NCBI GenBank assembly: GCA_040380755.1
Contig: JBEIIL010000013.1
Location: 1 to 42,591, forward strand
DNA from: Alsobacter sp040380755
Lineage (GTDB): Bacteria; Pseudomonadota; Alphaproteobacteria; Rhizobiales; Beijerinckiaceae
Length of the DNA stretch: 42,591 bases
Direction: 5' to 3'
Shown one piece after another: positions 35,123 through 42,591 of the stretch. The notes under the pieces are model-generated. The model did not search any database. It was given only the letters and a program-made list of their open reading frames with translations, and was not told the DNA's origin. Both the position numbers and the translations under genes were made by a program. Within the stretch, counting starts at the first letter, position 1; the number at the start of each line of letters is the position of its first letter.

Positions 35123-37222
35123 ATGCGCCCTGCCCTGCTCAACCCCCTGTTCGCTCCGGTGACCTCGTTGCCGGGGGTCGGCCCGCGCCTGGCGCCGCTG
35201 TTCGACCGGCTGCTCGGGGAGACCGGCCGGCCCGCCCGCGTCGTCGATCTCGTCTTCCATGTGCCATATGGCGTGATCGACCGCAGCGCCCGCCCGCGCA
35301 TCGCCGAGGCCAAGCCCGGCGGCATCGTCACACTCGAAGTCCGGGTCGAGGCGCACAAGCCGTCGCCGCCCGGCCGCAGCCGCTCGCCCTACCGGATCCT
35401 CGCCGGCGACGACACCGGGGCCGTCACTCTGGTGTTTTTCAACGCCAGCCGCGCCCGTATGGAGGCGTTACTGCCGGTCGGCGAGGTCCGCTTCGTCTCC
35501 GGGACGCTGGAATCCTGGGAAGGGCGGTTGCAGATGGTGCACCCGGACCGGGTGTTCGACGCTGCCGCTGCGGACCGCATGCCGCCCTTCGAGCCCGTCT
35601 ACGGGCTGACGGCAGGCCTCGGCCCGCGCGTGGTGGCCCGGGCCGCCGAGGCCGCGCTCGCCCGCTTGCCCGTGCTGCCAGAATGGCAGGATCGCGACAA
35701 TCTGCGCCGCCGGCACTGGCCGGGGTTCGCCGACGCACTGGCGCTGCTGCACCGGCCAGCCGACAGCGCGGCGGTCGCCCCGGAGTCACCCGCCCGCGCC
35801 CGCCTCGCCTATGACGAACTGCTGGCGAGCCAGCTGGCACTCCTGCTGGTGCGCCAGCACATGAAACGCGCGGCAGGACTGTCGCGGGCCGGCGACGGGC
35901 GGATCGCCGGCAGGATCCGCACGGCCCTGCCGTTCGCGCTCACTGGAGCCCAGGACACGGCACTGGCCGAGATCAACCGCGACCTTGCGGCGCCGCAGCG
36001 GATGCTGCGCCTGCTTCAGGGCGACGTGGGCTCCGGCAAGACGATCGTGGCACTCCTTGCCATGGCGTCCGTCGTGGAGGCCGGCCAGCAGGCGGCCCTC
36101 ATGGCGCCGACCGAGATTCTGGCGCGGCAACACCACGCGAGGTTGCAGCCGCTGGCCGAGGCCGCAGGACTGCGCACGGCGCTGCTGACCGGCCGCGACA
36201 AGGGCGCCGCCCGCCAGTCGCTGCTCGACAGGCTGGCCGGTGGCGCCATCGACATCCTGTTTGGCACCCATGCGCTGTTTCAGGACGGGGTGGTCTTCGC
36301 CGCACTCGGCATGGCGGTGGTGGATGAACAGCACCGCTTCGGCGTGCATCAGCGGCTGGCCCTGTCGCGCAAGGGCGACGCCGTCGACGTGCTGGTCATG
36401 ACCGCCACGCCGATCCCGCGCACGCTGGTCCTGTCCTTCTTCGGCGACATGGATGTCTCGGTGCTGCGCGAGAAGCCGGCCGGCCGCCAGCCGATCGACA
36501 CGCGCGTCCTGCCCGTCGAGCGCCTTGACGAGGTGGTCGAGGCGATCGGCCGGGCGCTGGAGGCCGGCGCGCGGGCCTATTGGGTCTGCCCCCTCGTCGA
36601 CGAATCCGAGGAGCTCGATGTGGCCGCGGCCCAGGAGCGCCACGCCGCGCTGGCGGCCCGGTTCGGCGACACGGTCGGGCTGGTCCATGGCCAGATGAAG
36701 GGGCGCGACAAGGACGCCGCCATGGCCGACTTCGCCGCCGGCCGTACCACCATCCTCGTCGCCACCACGGTGATCGAGGTCGGCGTCGACGTGCCGCAGG
36801 CGACCGTCATGGTCATCGAGCACGCCGAGCGCTTCGGCCTTGCCCAGTTGCATCAGCTGCGCGGTCGGGTCGGGCGTGGCTCGGCAAGGTCGGTCTGCCT
36901 GCTGCTCTACAAGGGCGGCGGCGAGACCGCCCGGGCGCGACTGGAAACCATGCGGCGCACCGAGGACGGCTTCGAGATCGCCGAGGAAGACCTGCGCCTG
37001 CGCGGCGAAGGCGATGTGCTTGGCACCCGCCAGTCCGGGATGCCCGGCTTCCGCCTGGCCGTCCCGGCCCTGCATGGCGAACTGCTCGCCATGGCGCGCG
37101 ACGAGGCCACCCTGGCGCTGGCCCGTGATCCCGACCTTCTGTCACCAGCCGGCGAGGCGCTGCGCGTCCTGCTGTATCTGTTCGAGCGCGACGAGGCCGT
37201 CCGGCTGATCCGCGCCGGATAA
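35123..37222 (+). CDS. recG: ATP-dependent DNA helicase RecG
   Basis: A 699-residue branch-migrating helicase that remodels stalled forks and Holliday junctions. The N-terminal wedge (OB-fold) domain occupies about 1-230 and includes VTSLPGVGPRLAPLFDRLL. Helicase motif I is QGDVGSGKT (299-307), motif II DEQH in VVDEQHRFGVHQR, motif III TATPIPRTL, and the C-terminal TRG region with RGRVGRGSARSVCLLLY. Start ATG 35123 fits family N-termini (MRPALLNPLFAPVTSLPGVG); there is no clear Shine-Dalgarno. It lies 71 bases after mntH. It converges with the DUF502 gene with a gap of only three bases. Confidence 0.97.
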   Translation: MRPALLNPLFAPVTSLPGVGPRLAPLFDRLLGETGRPARVVDLVFHVPYGVIDRSARPRIAEAKPGGIVTLEVRVEAHKPSPPGRSRSPYRILAGDDTGAVTLVFFNASRARMEALLPVGEVRFVSGTLESWEGRLQMVHPDRVFDAAAADRMPPFEPVYGLTAGLGPRVVARAAEAALARLPVLPEWQDRDNLRRRHWPGFADALALLHRPADSAAVAPESPARARLAYDELLASQLALLLVRQHMKRAAGLSRAGDGRIAGRIRTALPFALTGAQDTALAEINRDLAAPQRMLRLLQGDVGSGKTIVALLAMASVVEAGQQAALMAPTEILARQHHARLQPLAEAAGLRTALLTGRDKGAARQSLLDRLAGGAIDILFGTHALFQDGVVFAALGMAVVDEQHRFGVHQRLALSRKGDAVDVLVMTATPIPRTLVLSFFGDMDVSVLREKPAGRQPIDTRVLPVERLDEVVEAIGRALEAGARAYWVCPLVDESEELDVAAAQERHAALAARFGDTVGLVHGQMKGRDKDAAMADFAAGRTTILVATTVIEVGVDVPQATVMVIEHAERFGLAQLHQLRGRVGRGSARSVCLLLYKGGGETARARLETMRRTEDGFEIAEEDLRLRGEGDVLGTRQSGMPGFRLAVPALHGELLAMARDEATLALARDPDLLSPAGEALRVLLYLFERDEAVRLIRAG

Positions 37223-37225
37223 CCT

Positions 37226-37981
37226 TCAGGACGCCTTTGCGTGGGGCCGCTCGCGCGCCGCTTCGGCCAGATCCGCCAGCTTTTTCTGACTCTCCGGCTG
37301 GATCAGGCCCGCCGACATGATCAGCTTGGCGCCCTCGTCGACGCTGATGGTCAGCTCGATCACGTCCTTGCGCGGCAGGTAGAAGAAGAAGCCCGTCGTC
37401 GGATTGGGCGTGCACGGCAGGAAGACGGCGACATGCTCGGCCGGGCCCGGCAGCCGGTTCGACAGCTCACCCTGCGGCGGGGTCGACAGGAACACCAGCG
37501 ACCACATGCCAGGCGCCGGGAACTGCACCAGCCCGACCGTCCGGAACGACGTTCCCGACTGGGAGAAGACCGTTTCGAAGATCTGCTTCAGGCTCTTGTA
37601 GAGCCCGCGCACCAGCGGCATGCGCCCCAGCAGGGTCTCGCCGAAGTCGATCAGCGACCGGCCGACCAGATTGGCGGTCAGGAACCCGAGCATCGTCAGG
37701 CCGAACAGCGCAACGACGAGGCCGAAGCCGGGGATCTGGAAGTTCAGATAGGTTTCCGGCAGGTAGCTCGCCGGGATCAGCGGCTTGACCCAGCCGTCGA
37801 CCAGGTTGATGGCCCACCACATCACCGACGCTGTCACGGCCAAGGGGCCGGCCACGACGATGCCGGTGAGGAAATAGGCACGCAGCCGATGGCCGGCCGA
37901 GCGCCGCGGCGGCGGCACGGGCGTCATGACGGGTGGATGTGTGGCCCCGGATCCGGGGCCGTCCTGCAGGGATCCGCTCAT
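37226..37981 (-). CDS. DUF502 family inner-membrane protein
   Basis: The 251-residue product has two predicted spans (about 36-60 and 86-108) with conserved family phrases LRAYFLTGIVVAGPLAVT and GRSLIDFGETLLGRMPLVRGLYKSLKQIFET, and the later FFFYLPRKDVIELTISVDEGAKLIMSAG, all typical of DUF502. The function is not known. A Pro-rich cytoplasmic N-terminus precedes the first span. Start ATG 37981 has GGAGG eight bases upstream. It follows glmS on the same strand by 87 bases. The recG neighbourhood is conserved for this family in Hyphomicrobiales. Confidence 0.92.
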   Translation of the reverse strand: MSGSLQDGPGSGATHPPVMTPVPPPRRSAGHRLRAYFLTGIVVAGPLAVTASVMWWAINLVDGWVKPLIPASYLPETYLNFQIPGFGLVVALFGLTMLGFLTANLVGRSLIDFGETLLGRMPLVRGLYKSLKQIFETVFSQSGTSFRTVGLVQFPAPGMWSLVFLSTPPQGELSNRLPGPAEHVAVFLPCTPNPTTGFFFYLPRKDVIELTISVDEGAKLIMSAGLIQPESQKKLADLAEAARERPHAKAS

Positions 37982-38068
37982 CGCCAAATCCTCCGTCGCC
38001 AGCCGCGCACACGGTGCCGCGGGTCCCCCTGCCAAGCAACTGGCGTGCCGCCATCTGTCCCCGAAGCT

Positions 38069-39895
38069 TTATTCGACGGTGACCGACTTGGCCAGATTGC
38101 GCGGCTGGTCCACATCCGTACCGAGCGCGACCGCGGCATGATAGGCGAGGAGCTGGACTGGCACGGCGTAGACGATCGGTGCGAAGGCCGGCGCCATGGT
38201 CGGGATGGTCAGCGACACGACCGAGTCCAGACCACTGCCCGCAACGCCGGCCGCGTCCGAGATCAGCACGATCCGGCCGCCGCGCGCCGCAACCTCCTGC
38301 ATGTTGGAGACGGTCTTTTCATAGAGCGGATCCGTCGGGGCGAGCACGATGACGGGCATGTCCTCGTCGATCAGGGCAATGGGGCCATGCTTCAGCTCGC
38401 CCGCCGCATAGGCCTCGGCATGGATATAGGACAGCTCTTTCAGCTTCAGCGCGCCTTCGAGCGCCATGGCGAAGCTGGTCCCGCGACCCAGGTAGAGCAC
38501 GTCCTTGGCCTTCGACAGGTCATGGGCCAGCTTTTCGATCGCGCTCTCGGTCTTCAACGCCTCGGCGACGAGCCCCGGCACGGCGATCAGCTCGGTCACC
38601 AGGGCCTGGCCCTGTGCCGGGGTCAGCGTGCCGCGGGCCAGCCCGGCCGCGATTGCCAGGCAGGCAAGGACGGTCAGCTGGCAGGTGAACGCCTTGGTCG
38701 ACGCGACTCCGATCTCCGGCCCCGCCAGCGTCGGCGCAACGACGTGGCTCTCGCGCGCGATCGAGGATGTCGGCACGTTGACCACCGCCATCACATGCTG
38801 GCCGTGATCCTTGGCATAGCGCAGCGCTGCCAGCGTATCGGCTGTCTCGCCCGACTGGGAGATGAACAGCGCCAGGCCGCGCTCGGCCAGGGGCGCCTCG
38901 CGGTAGCGGAACTCCGACGCGATGTCGATCTCCACCGGCAGCCGGGCGAAACGCTCGAACCAGGCCTTGCCGACAAGCCCCGCATAATAGGCCGTGCCGC
39001 AGGCTGAAATGACGATGCGGTCGAGCTGGGTCCAGTCGAAGGGCAGCGCCATCGGCAGGCGGATGGCGCCTGACGCCATGTCCAGATAATGAGCGAGCGT
39101 CCGGCCCACCACCTCCGGCTGCTCGTGGATCTCCTTGGCCATGAAGTGGCGGTGGTTGCCCTTGTCGACCACATAGGCACCCGCGGCGCTCTTTTGCCGC
39201 TTGCGCTTCACCGGGCGGCCCGCCGCATCGCGGAACGAGGCTCCGGCGCGGGTCAGTACGGCCCAGTCGCCATCTTCCAGATAGGTGATCTGGTCGGTGA
39301 ACGGCGCCAGCGCCAGCGCGTCCGATCCGAGATACATCTCGCCCTCGCCATAGCCGATCGCCAGCGGCGCCCCGTGGCGCGCGCCGATCAGCAGGTCATC
39401 CTGGCCCTGGAACACGAAGGCGAGCGCAAAGGCACCCCGCAGCCGCGGCAGGGCCGCGGCGACGGCGGCGGCAGGATCATTCGTGCGCCGCATCTCACGG
39501 GTGACGAGCTGCGCCACGACCTCGGTGTCGGTCTCCGTCTCGAATCGGAAGCCGTCGGCCTCCAGCTCGTGCCTCAGCTGACGGAAATTCTCGATGATGC
39601 CGTTGTGCACCACGGCGAGGGCATCGGTCGCATGCGGATGGGCATTTCGCTCCGTCGGCCGGCCATGCGTCGCCCAGCGCGTATGGCCGATGCCCACATG
39701 CCCGAACAGCGGCTCCTCGCGAAGCCGCGCTTCCAGATTGCGGAGCTTGCCCTCGGCACGCCGGCGTTCCAGTCGGCCCTCTTCGAGGGTGGCAACGCCG
39801 GCGCTGTCATAGCCGCGATACTCAATCCGCTTCATGGCGTAGACAATCAGAGGTGCGCCGGCTGATGACCCGAGTATCCCGACAATTCCGCACAT
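38069..39895 (-). CDS. glmS: Glutamine-fructose-6-phosphate aminotransferase (isomerizing)
   Basis: The 608-residue enzyme makes glucosamine-6-phosphate, the first step to UDP-GlcNAc for peptidoglycan and LPS. The N-terminal class II glutaminase domain begins MCGIVGILG with Cys2 as nucleophile and includes GHTRWATHGRPTERNAHPH and VVHNGIIENF. Two SIS (isomerase) domains follow, with SACGTAYYAGL and SQSGETADTLAALR, and the ending ...RNLAKSVTVE is standard. Length is typical. It is preceded on the same strand by glmU with a 139-base gap, so it may have its own promoter; no Firmicute-type glmS ribozyme is expected or seen. Confidence 0.98.
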   Translation of the reverse strand: MCGIVGILGSSAGAPLIVYAMKRIEYRGYDSAGVATLEEGRLERRRAEGKLRNLEARLREEPLFGHVGIGHTRWATHGRPTERNAHPHATDALAVVHNGIIENFRQLRHELEADGFRFETETDTEVVAQLVTREMRRTNDPAAAVAAALPRLRGAFALAFVFQGQDDLLIGARHGAPLAIGYGEGEMYLGSDALALAPFTDQITYLEDGDWAVLTRAGASFRDAAGRPVKRKRQKSAAGAYVVDKGNHRHFMAKEIHEQPEVVGRTLAHYLDMASGAIRLPMALPFDWTQLDRIVISACGTAYYAGLVGKAWFERFARLPVEIDIASEFRYREAPLAERGLALFISQSGETADTLAALRYAKDHGQHVMAVVNVPTSSIARESHVVAPTLAGPEIGVASTKAFTCQLTVLACLAIAAGLARGTLTPAQGQALVTELIAVPGLVAEALKTESAIEKLAHDLSKAKDVLYLGRGTSFAMALEGALKLKELSYIHAEAYAAGELKHGPIALIDEDMPVIVLAPTDPLYEKTVSNMQEVAARGGRIVLISDAAGVAGSGLDSVVSLTIPTMAPAFAPIVYAVPVQLLAYHAAVALGTDVDQPRNLAKSVTVE

Positions 39896-40034
39896 ACTGG
39901 CCTGCCCCGCTGGATGGTGAGCGCCCGCAGGCGCCCTGTCGTGCGGCTGGCTTACCCACCTGCCGGCACTGTCTGCAAATCACGTTGCGTGACAGTCGGT
40001 AACGGAAGTCTTCAAGTGATTATTGAATAAAGGT

Positions 40035-41435
40035 TTAGCTGTCTTTTTTCTTGACCTGACGCTCCCTGAACGACTTGGCCCAGCCGTCGATCACGCTCTG
40101 CCGCCCCCGTGCTACGGCCAGCGAATCGGCCGGCACGTCCCGGGTGACAACTGATCCAGAGCCCACGTAGGCGCCATCCCCAATGGTCACCGGCGCCACC
40201 AGGGCCGAGTTGGAGCCCACGAAGGCGTCGTCGCCGATCACCGTCCTGAACTTCGAGAACCCGTCGTAATTGCAGGTGATGGTTCCGGCCCCCAGATTGG
40301 CGCGGGCGCCGACGCTGGCATCTCCCACATAGGTCAGGTGATTGACCTTCGCCCCTTCGCCCAGCACGGCGTTCTTGATCTCGACGAAATTCCCGACGCG
40401 CGCACCCTTGCGCAGATCGGCGCCTGGACGCAGCCGCCCATAGGGCCCCACCGACGCGCCCGGCCCGACCGACGCGCCCTCGAGGTGCGAAAAGGCATGG
40501 ATCACGGCGCCGTCCTCGACGACGACGCCGGGGCCGAACACCACATGCGGCTCCACCAGCACGTCGCGACCGAGGCATGTGTCATGGGTCAGGAACACCG
40601 TGTCGGGAGCAACGAGCGTGGCGCCTTCCCGCATGACGCGCTCACGCAGGCGGCGCTGGGCCACCACCTCGGCCGCCGCCAGCTGCACCCGGTCATTGAC
40701 CCCCATGACCTCGTCCTCTGGGGCCGTCAGCGCAACAGTCTCCAGGCCCCGCTCGCGCGCCACGCCGACCGCATCGGTCAGGTAGAACTCCGCCTGCGCA
40801 TTGGCATTGCCGATGGCCTCCACCACCGCCAGCGCATGTCGACCGTCGAGCGCCATCACGCCGGCATTGCACAGCGTGACGCGGCGCTCCGCCTCAGTCG
40901 CATCCTTGTGCTCGCGGATGGCGACAAGGGTGCCGTCCTGAACCAGCAGCCGCCCATAGCCGGTGGGATCGCGCGCCTCGAAGCCGAGCGCCGCAACGGC
41001 GGCACCGGCCGTGACGGCATCAAGCATCGACGCCAGCGTTTCCGGCTGCAGCAAGGGCGTGTCGCCAAACAGCACAAGGATCGGCCCATCTGCGCCAACG
41101 AGCAGGTCGCGGGCCGCCAGCAACGCGTGCGCCGTGCCGCGGCGCTCCGTCTGAACGAAGACCTGCGCGGACGGGTCCAGCCGGCGGACCTCAGCGGCGA
41201 CATCCTCACGGCCTGGCCCGACCACGACGGCGATCCTGTCCGCGCCGGCACGCTTGGCCGCCGCGGCCACATGCCCGACCATCGAAAGCCCAGCCACCGC
41301 ATGCAGCACCTTGGGCCGGGCGGAGCGCATCCGCGTGCCTTCGCCGGCAGCAAGGATAACGGCCAGACAAGGGATGGCGGACTTGTCGATTGCGGACTTG
41401 TCGATTGCAGGCTTAGTTGCTTCAGCTGGGGTCAT
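40035..41435 (-). CDS. glmU: Bifunctional UDP-GlcNAc pyrophosphorylase / GlcN-1-P acetyltransferase
   Basis: The 466-residue enzyme performs the last two steps to UDP-GlcNAc. The N-terminal pyrophosphorylase domain has the signature LAAGEGTRMRSARPKVLHAV, with QTERRGTAHALLAA and VLFGDTPLL. The C-terminal half is a left-handed beta-helix with hexapeptide repeats and ARVGNFVEIKNAV, LTYVGDA, NLGAGTITCNYDG, then a Lys-rich tail. I use ATG 41435; a TTG at 41456 would add seven residues. Neither has a good Shine-Dalgarno. The N-terminus carries a 15-base tandem repeat (IDKSA twice) ahead of the fold. Downstream is glmS, so the two amino-sugar genes are side by side. Confidence 0.97.
   Translation of the reverse strand: MTPAEATKPAIDKSAIDKSAIPCLAVILAAGEGTRMRSARPKVLHAVAGLSMVGHVAAAAKRAGADRIAVVVGPGREDVAAEVRRLDPSAQVFVQTERRGTAHALLAARDLLVGADGPILVLFGDTPLLQPETLASMLDAVTAGAAVAALGFEARDPTGYGRLLVQDGTLVAIREHKDATEAERRVTLCNAGVMALDGRHALAVVEAIGNANAQAEFYLTDAVGVARERGLETVALTAPEDEVMGVNDRVQLAAAEVVAQRRLRERVMREGATLVAPDTVFLTHDTCLGRDVLVEPHVVFGPGVVVEDGAVIHAFSHLEGASVGPGASVGPYGRLRPGADLRKGARVGNFVEIKNAVLGEGAKVNHLTYVGDASVGARANLGAGTITCNYDGFSKFRTVIGDDAFVGSNSALVAPVTIGDGAYVGSGSVVTRDVPADSLAVARGRQSVIDGWAKSFRERQVKKKDS
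41377..41406 (-). repeat. 15-base tandem repeat in glmU N-terminal extension
   Basis: GCGGACTTGTCGATT is present twice in tandem, at 41377-41391 and 41392-41406 (plus strand), coding two copies of a five-residue IDKSA-type unit ahead of the catalytic domain. It does not shift frame. Confidence 0.9.
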
Positions 41436-41529
41436 GGCGCGGCTCAAGGGCGACAAGGGATTGTTTACCTTAACGATCCAGGATGATTTTAGTCGTCATC
41501 CGAGAGCGGCCGTGCCGCCCAGGGACCTT

Positions 41530-42084
41530 ATGCTAATGTCCTATACGGGAACTTCATCGACGGTAAACCGGCACGAGCCGATCTTTGACATTCGCACCGA
41601 CGGCGCATCAGTCGTCGGCCGGCCGGTGCAACGCCAGCCGGTTTCGGATGCGCCATTGCGGGATCCGTTCGTCACCTCCTCGGCAAGGCCGGTCGGCCCG
41701 GCCGCATGGGGCGCCGTCGCCTTCGTGTCGATGCTGCTCGCCGCGCCGGTCCTGTTTGCCATGCCAGGCCAGCGAGGCCTGACGCGCCCCTCCGATTCTA
41801 CCAGAACGGCCGCAGCACAACCGGATGCGTTCTCGGTCGCTGTCGGAGAGGATTCCGATCCCGCCGTCCTGTGGCGCCGCTGGGCCGAGCTCGGCGCAGG
41901 ACGAACCGGCCCCCTCGCCGGCCTGACGGCTGACTTCCGCAGCGTGCAATCAGGCGGATTCCGCCTTTCAGCGGGTCCCTTCGATACGCCCGCCGGGGCC
42001 GAAGAGGCCTGCGGCCGCGTGCGCACCGCGGGCATGGCCTGCGCGGTCATAGCCCGCGAACCGGTCCGCGCAGCGCAGCGCTGA
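41530..42084 (+). CDS. Membrane-anchored SPOR-like protein
   Basis: A 184-residue frame from ATG 41530 (a second ATG at 41536 is nearly as good; AGGGA lies just upstream). A polar N-terminus of about 55 residues leads to one hydrophobic span (about 57-78, WGAVAFVSMLLAAPVLFAMPG), then a Ser/Thr/Ala linker and a C-terminal module of about 60 residues with the order LWRRWAELGAGRTGPLAGL, FRLSAGPFDTPAGAEEACGR, GMACAVIA. That order (Leu-rich lead, xRLxAGPF, Ala-rich helix, GxxCxVI) matches SPOR-like domains, which bind peptidoglycan during division or envelope growth. It is divergent from glmU, whose product feeds peptidoglycan precursor synthesis. Confidence 0.7.
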   Translation: MLMSYTGTSSTVNRHEPIFDIRTDGASVVGRPVQRQPVSDAPLRDPFVTSSARPVGPAAWGAVAFVSMLLAAPVLFAMPGQRGLTRPSDSTRTAAAQPDAFSVAVGEDSDPAVLWRRWAELGAGRTGPLAGLTADFRSVQSGGFRLSAGPFDTPAGAEEACGRVRTAGMACAVIAREPVRAAQR

Positions 42085-42156
42085 CACTCCGCCCCACCGC
42101 CGCCGCGATCGCCCGCCAGTGCAGTCTGCGCTGTCGTAATCGTCTCGCGCTGCAGT

Positions 42157-42162
42157 CATAAT
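42157..42162 (+). promoter_or_regulatory. Possible -10 element before opgG-like gene
   Basis: CATAAT at 42157-42162 is a fair -10 in a locally AT-richer stretch about 90 bases before the opgG-like start. No good -35 lies at 16-18 bases, so this is weak. Confidence 0.2.
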
Positions 42163-42253
42163 GTGCTAAAGGGGTCGAACGGCAGGGCCGGTCCCCCCGT
42201 TCTGGTAATTCCTGGTGCCGGGGCACAGGGCCTGCGGTGTCGGGACGTTTTTT

Positions 42254-42591
42254 GTGACCGCGAGTTCCATGCCGAGCGCCCCTTCCGATCACGCTGCCGT
42301 GCCCTCTTCGCTCGACCGGCGCGCCCTTCTCAGGCTCGTCGCGGCGGCCGCAGCATCAGCCGTCGGCAGCACTTCGGCATTGGCCCAGACCTTTGCGACG
42401 ACTGCGATCCAGTCCGCACTGGGCGAGGGTCAGCGATTCTCGTCGACGTCGCTGATCGAGCTCGCCAGGGTCCTGTCGCGCCGGCCCTATACGCCGCCGG
42501 GGTCCGATCTGCCGGACCCGTTCGGCGCGCTCACCTATGAGCAGTACATCGGCATTCGCGCGACCCCGGCAGCCGTGCTGTGGAATTTCGA
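42254..42591 (+). CDS. Glucan biosynthesis protein (OpgG/MdoG or OpgD type), 5' part
   Basis: About 112 codons of a frame cut by the right edge. The N-terminus has a twin-arginine-like signal (SSLDRRALLRLVAAAAASAVG), then a chain with FSSTSLIELARVLSRRPYTP, PGSDLPDPFGALTYEQYIGI and RATPAAVLWNF, the order seen at the start of the MdoG/OpgG domain of periplasmic glucan biosynthesis proteins. These act in the periplasm on osmoregulated periplasmic glucans. The Tat-type signal is more typical of the OpgD branch, so G versus D cannot be settled from this fragment. The start is GTG 42254 (GGGA eight bases upstream) or ATG 42269 in the same frame. Confidence 0.85.
   Translation, partial: MTASSMPSAPSDHAAVPSSLDRRALLRLVAAAAASAVGSTSALAQTFATTAIQSALGEGQRFSSTSLIELARVLSRRPYTPPGSDLPDPFGALTYEQYIGIRATPAAVLWNF

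Noticed and set aside
39896..40034. Possible glmS leader riboswitch/ribozyme, with TCACG-TTG-CGTGA inverted repeat
   Set aside because: The glmS ribozyme belongs to Firmicutes and none of its core is recognisable; the repeat is only five base pairs.
41461..41490. TTAA-containing motif near the glmU start as a CtrA site
   Set aside because: The spacing does not fit the TTAA-N7-TTAA consensus.

Overview
The window is chromosomal DNA from a GC-rich alphaproteobacterium, most likely of the order Hyphomicrobiales (Rhizobiales). The evidence is the gene order (dgt-argS-SPOR protein; pgsA-like/perM/hdaA/ppk/ppx next to rnd and aspS, divergent from purM-purN), an ExoR-type Sel1-repeat protein, HdaA, and a Mur/Fur-type operator in front of mntH. 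I cannot place it to genus from sequence alone. Coding density is very high, genes often overlap or sit a few bases apart, and almost everything is housekeeping. I found no tRNA, rRNA, CRISPR array, insertion sequence, phage gene or attachment site.

Layout. 1-3564 (minus): a SPOR-domain protein cut by the left edge, argS and dgt, divergent from erpA and a PfkB-type kinase (3701-4975). 5111-7165: a 684-residue envelope-type protein I do not recognise, convergent with the malic enzyme gene maeB (7187-9505). 9650-12846: a small cluster of surface-modification-type genes (CatB-like acyltransferase, two SAM methyltransferases, GT2 glycosyltransferase) leading into aspS. 14722-17477: two adjacent M16 peptidase genes, one with the zinc motif and one without. 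17589-18734: rnd. 18747-24925 (minus): CDP-alcohol phosphatidyltransferase, AI-2E/PerM protein, hdaA, ppk, ppx, probably one transcription unit. 25079-26828: purM-purN.

26918-32257: a small secreted ORF, a DinB-fold protein, ndk with a clear promoter and intrinsic terminator, an orphan molybdopterin oxidoreductase, a small exported Cys-containing protein, a DHFR-like protein and xth. 32318-33142: an exoR homologue. It is separated by about 560 bases of apparently non-coding DNA from mntH, which carries a perfect inverted-repeat operator just before its start codon. 35123-41435: recG, a DUF502 membrane protein, glmS and glmU. 41530-42084 is a SPOR-like membrane protein, and the right edge cuts the 5' part of an opgG/mdoG-type glucan biosynthesis gene.

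Together the genes cover translation (argS, aspS), nucleotide supply and sanitation (dgt, purM, purN, ndk), DNA repair and replication control (recG, xth, hdaA), polyphosphate metabolism (ppk, ppx) and envelope precursor and glycan work (glmS, glmU, opgG, GT2 cluster, SPOR proteins). I did not find a convincing new multi-gene system. The points most worth a second look are the mntH operator, the unknown 684-residue protein, the glycan cluster, the orphan Mo enzyme, two sharply bounded low-GC patches inside core genes, and an in-frame hexanucleotide repeat in maeB.
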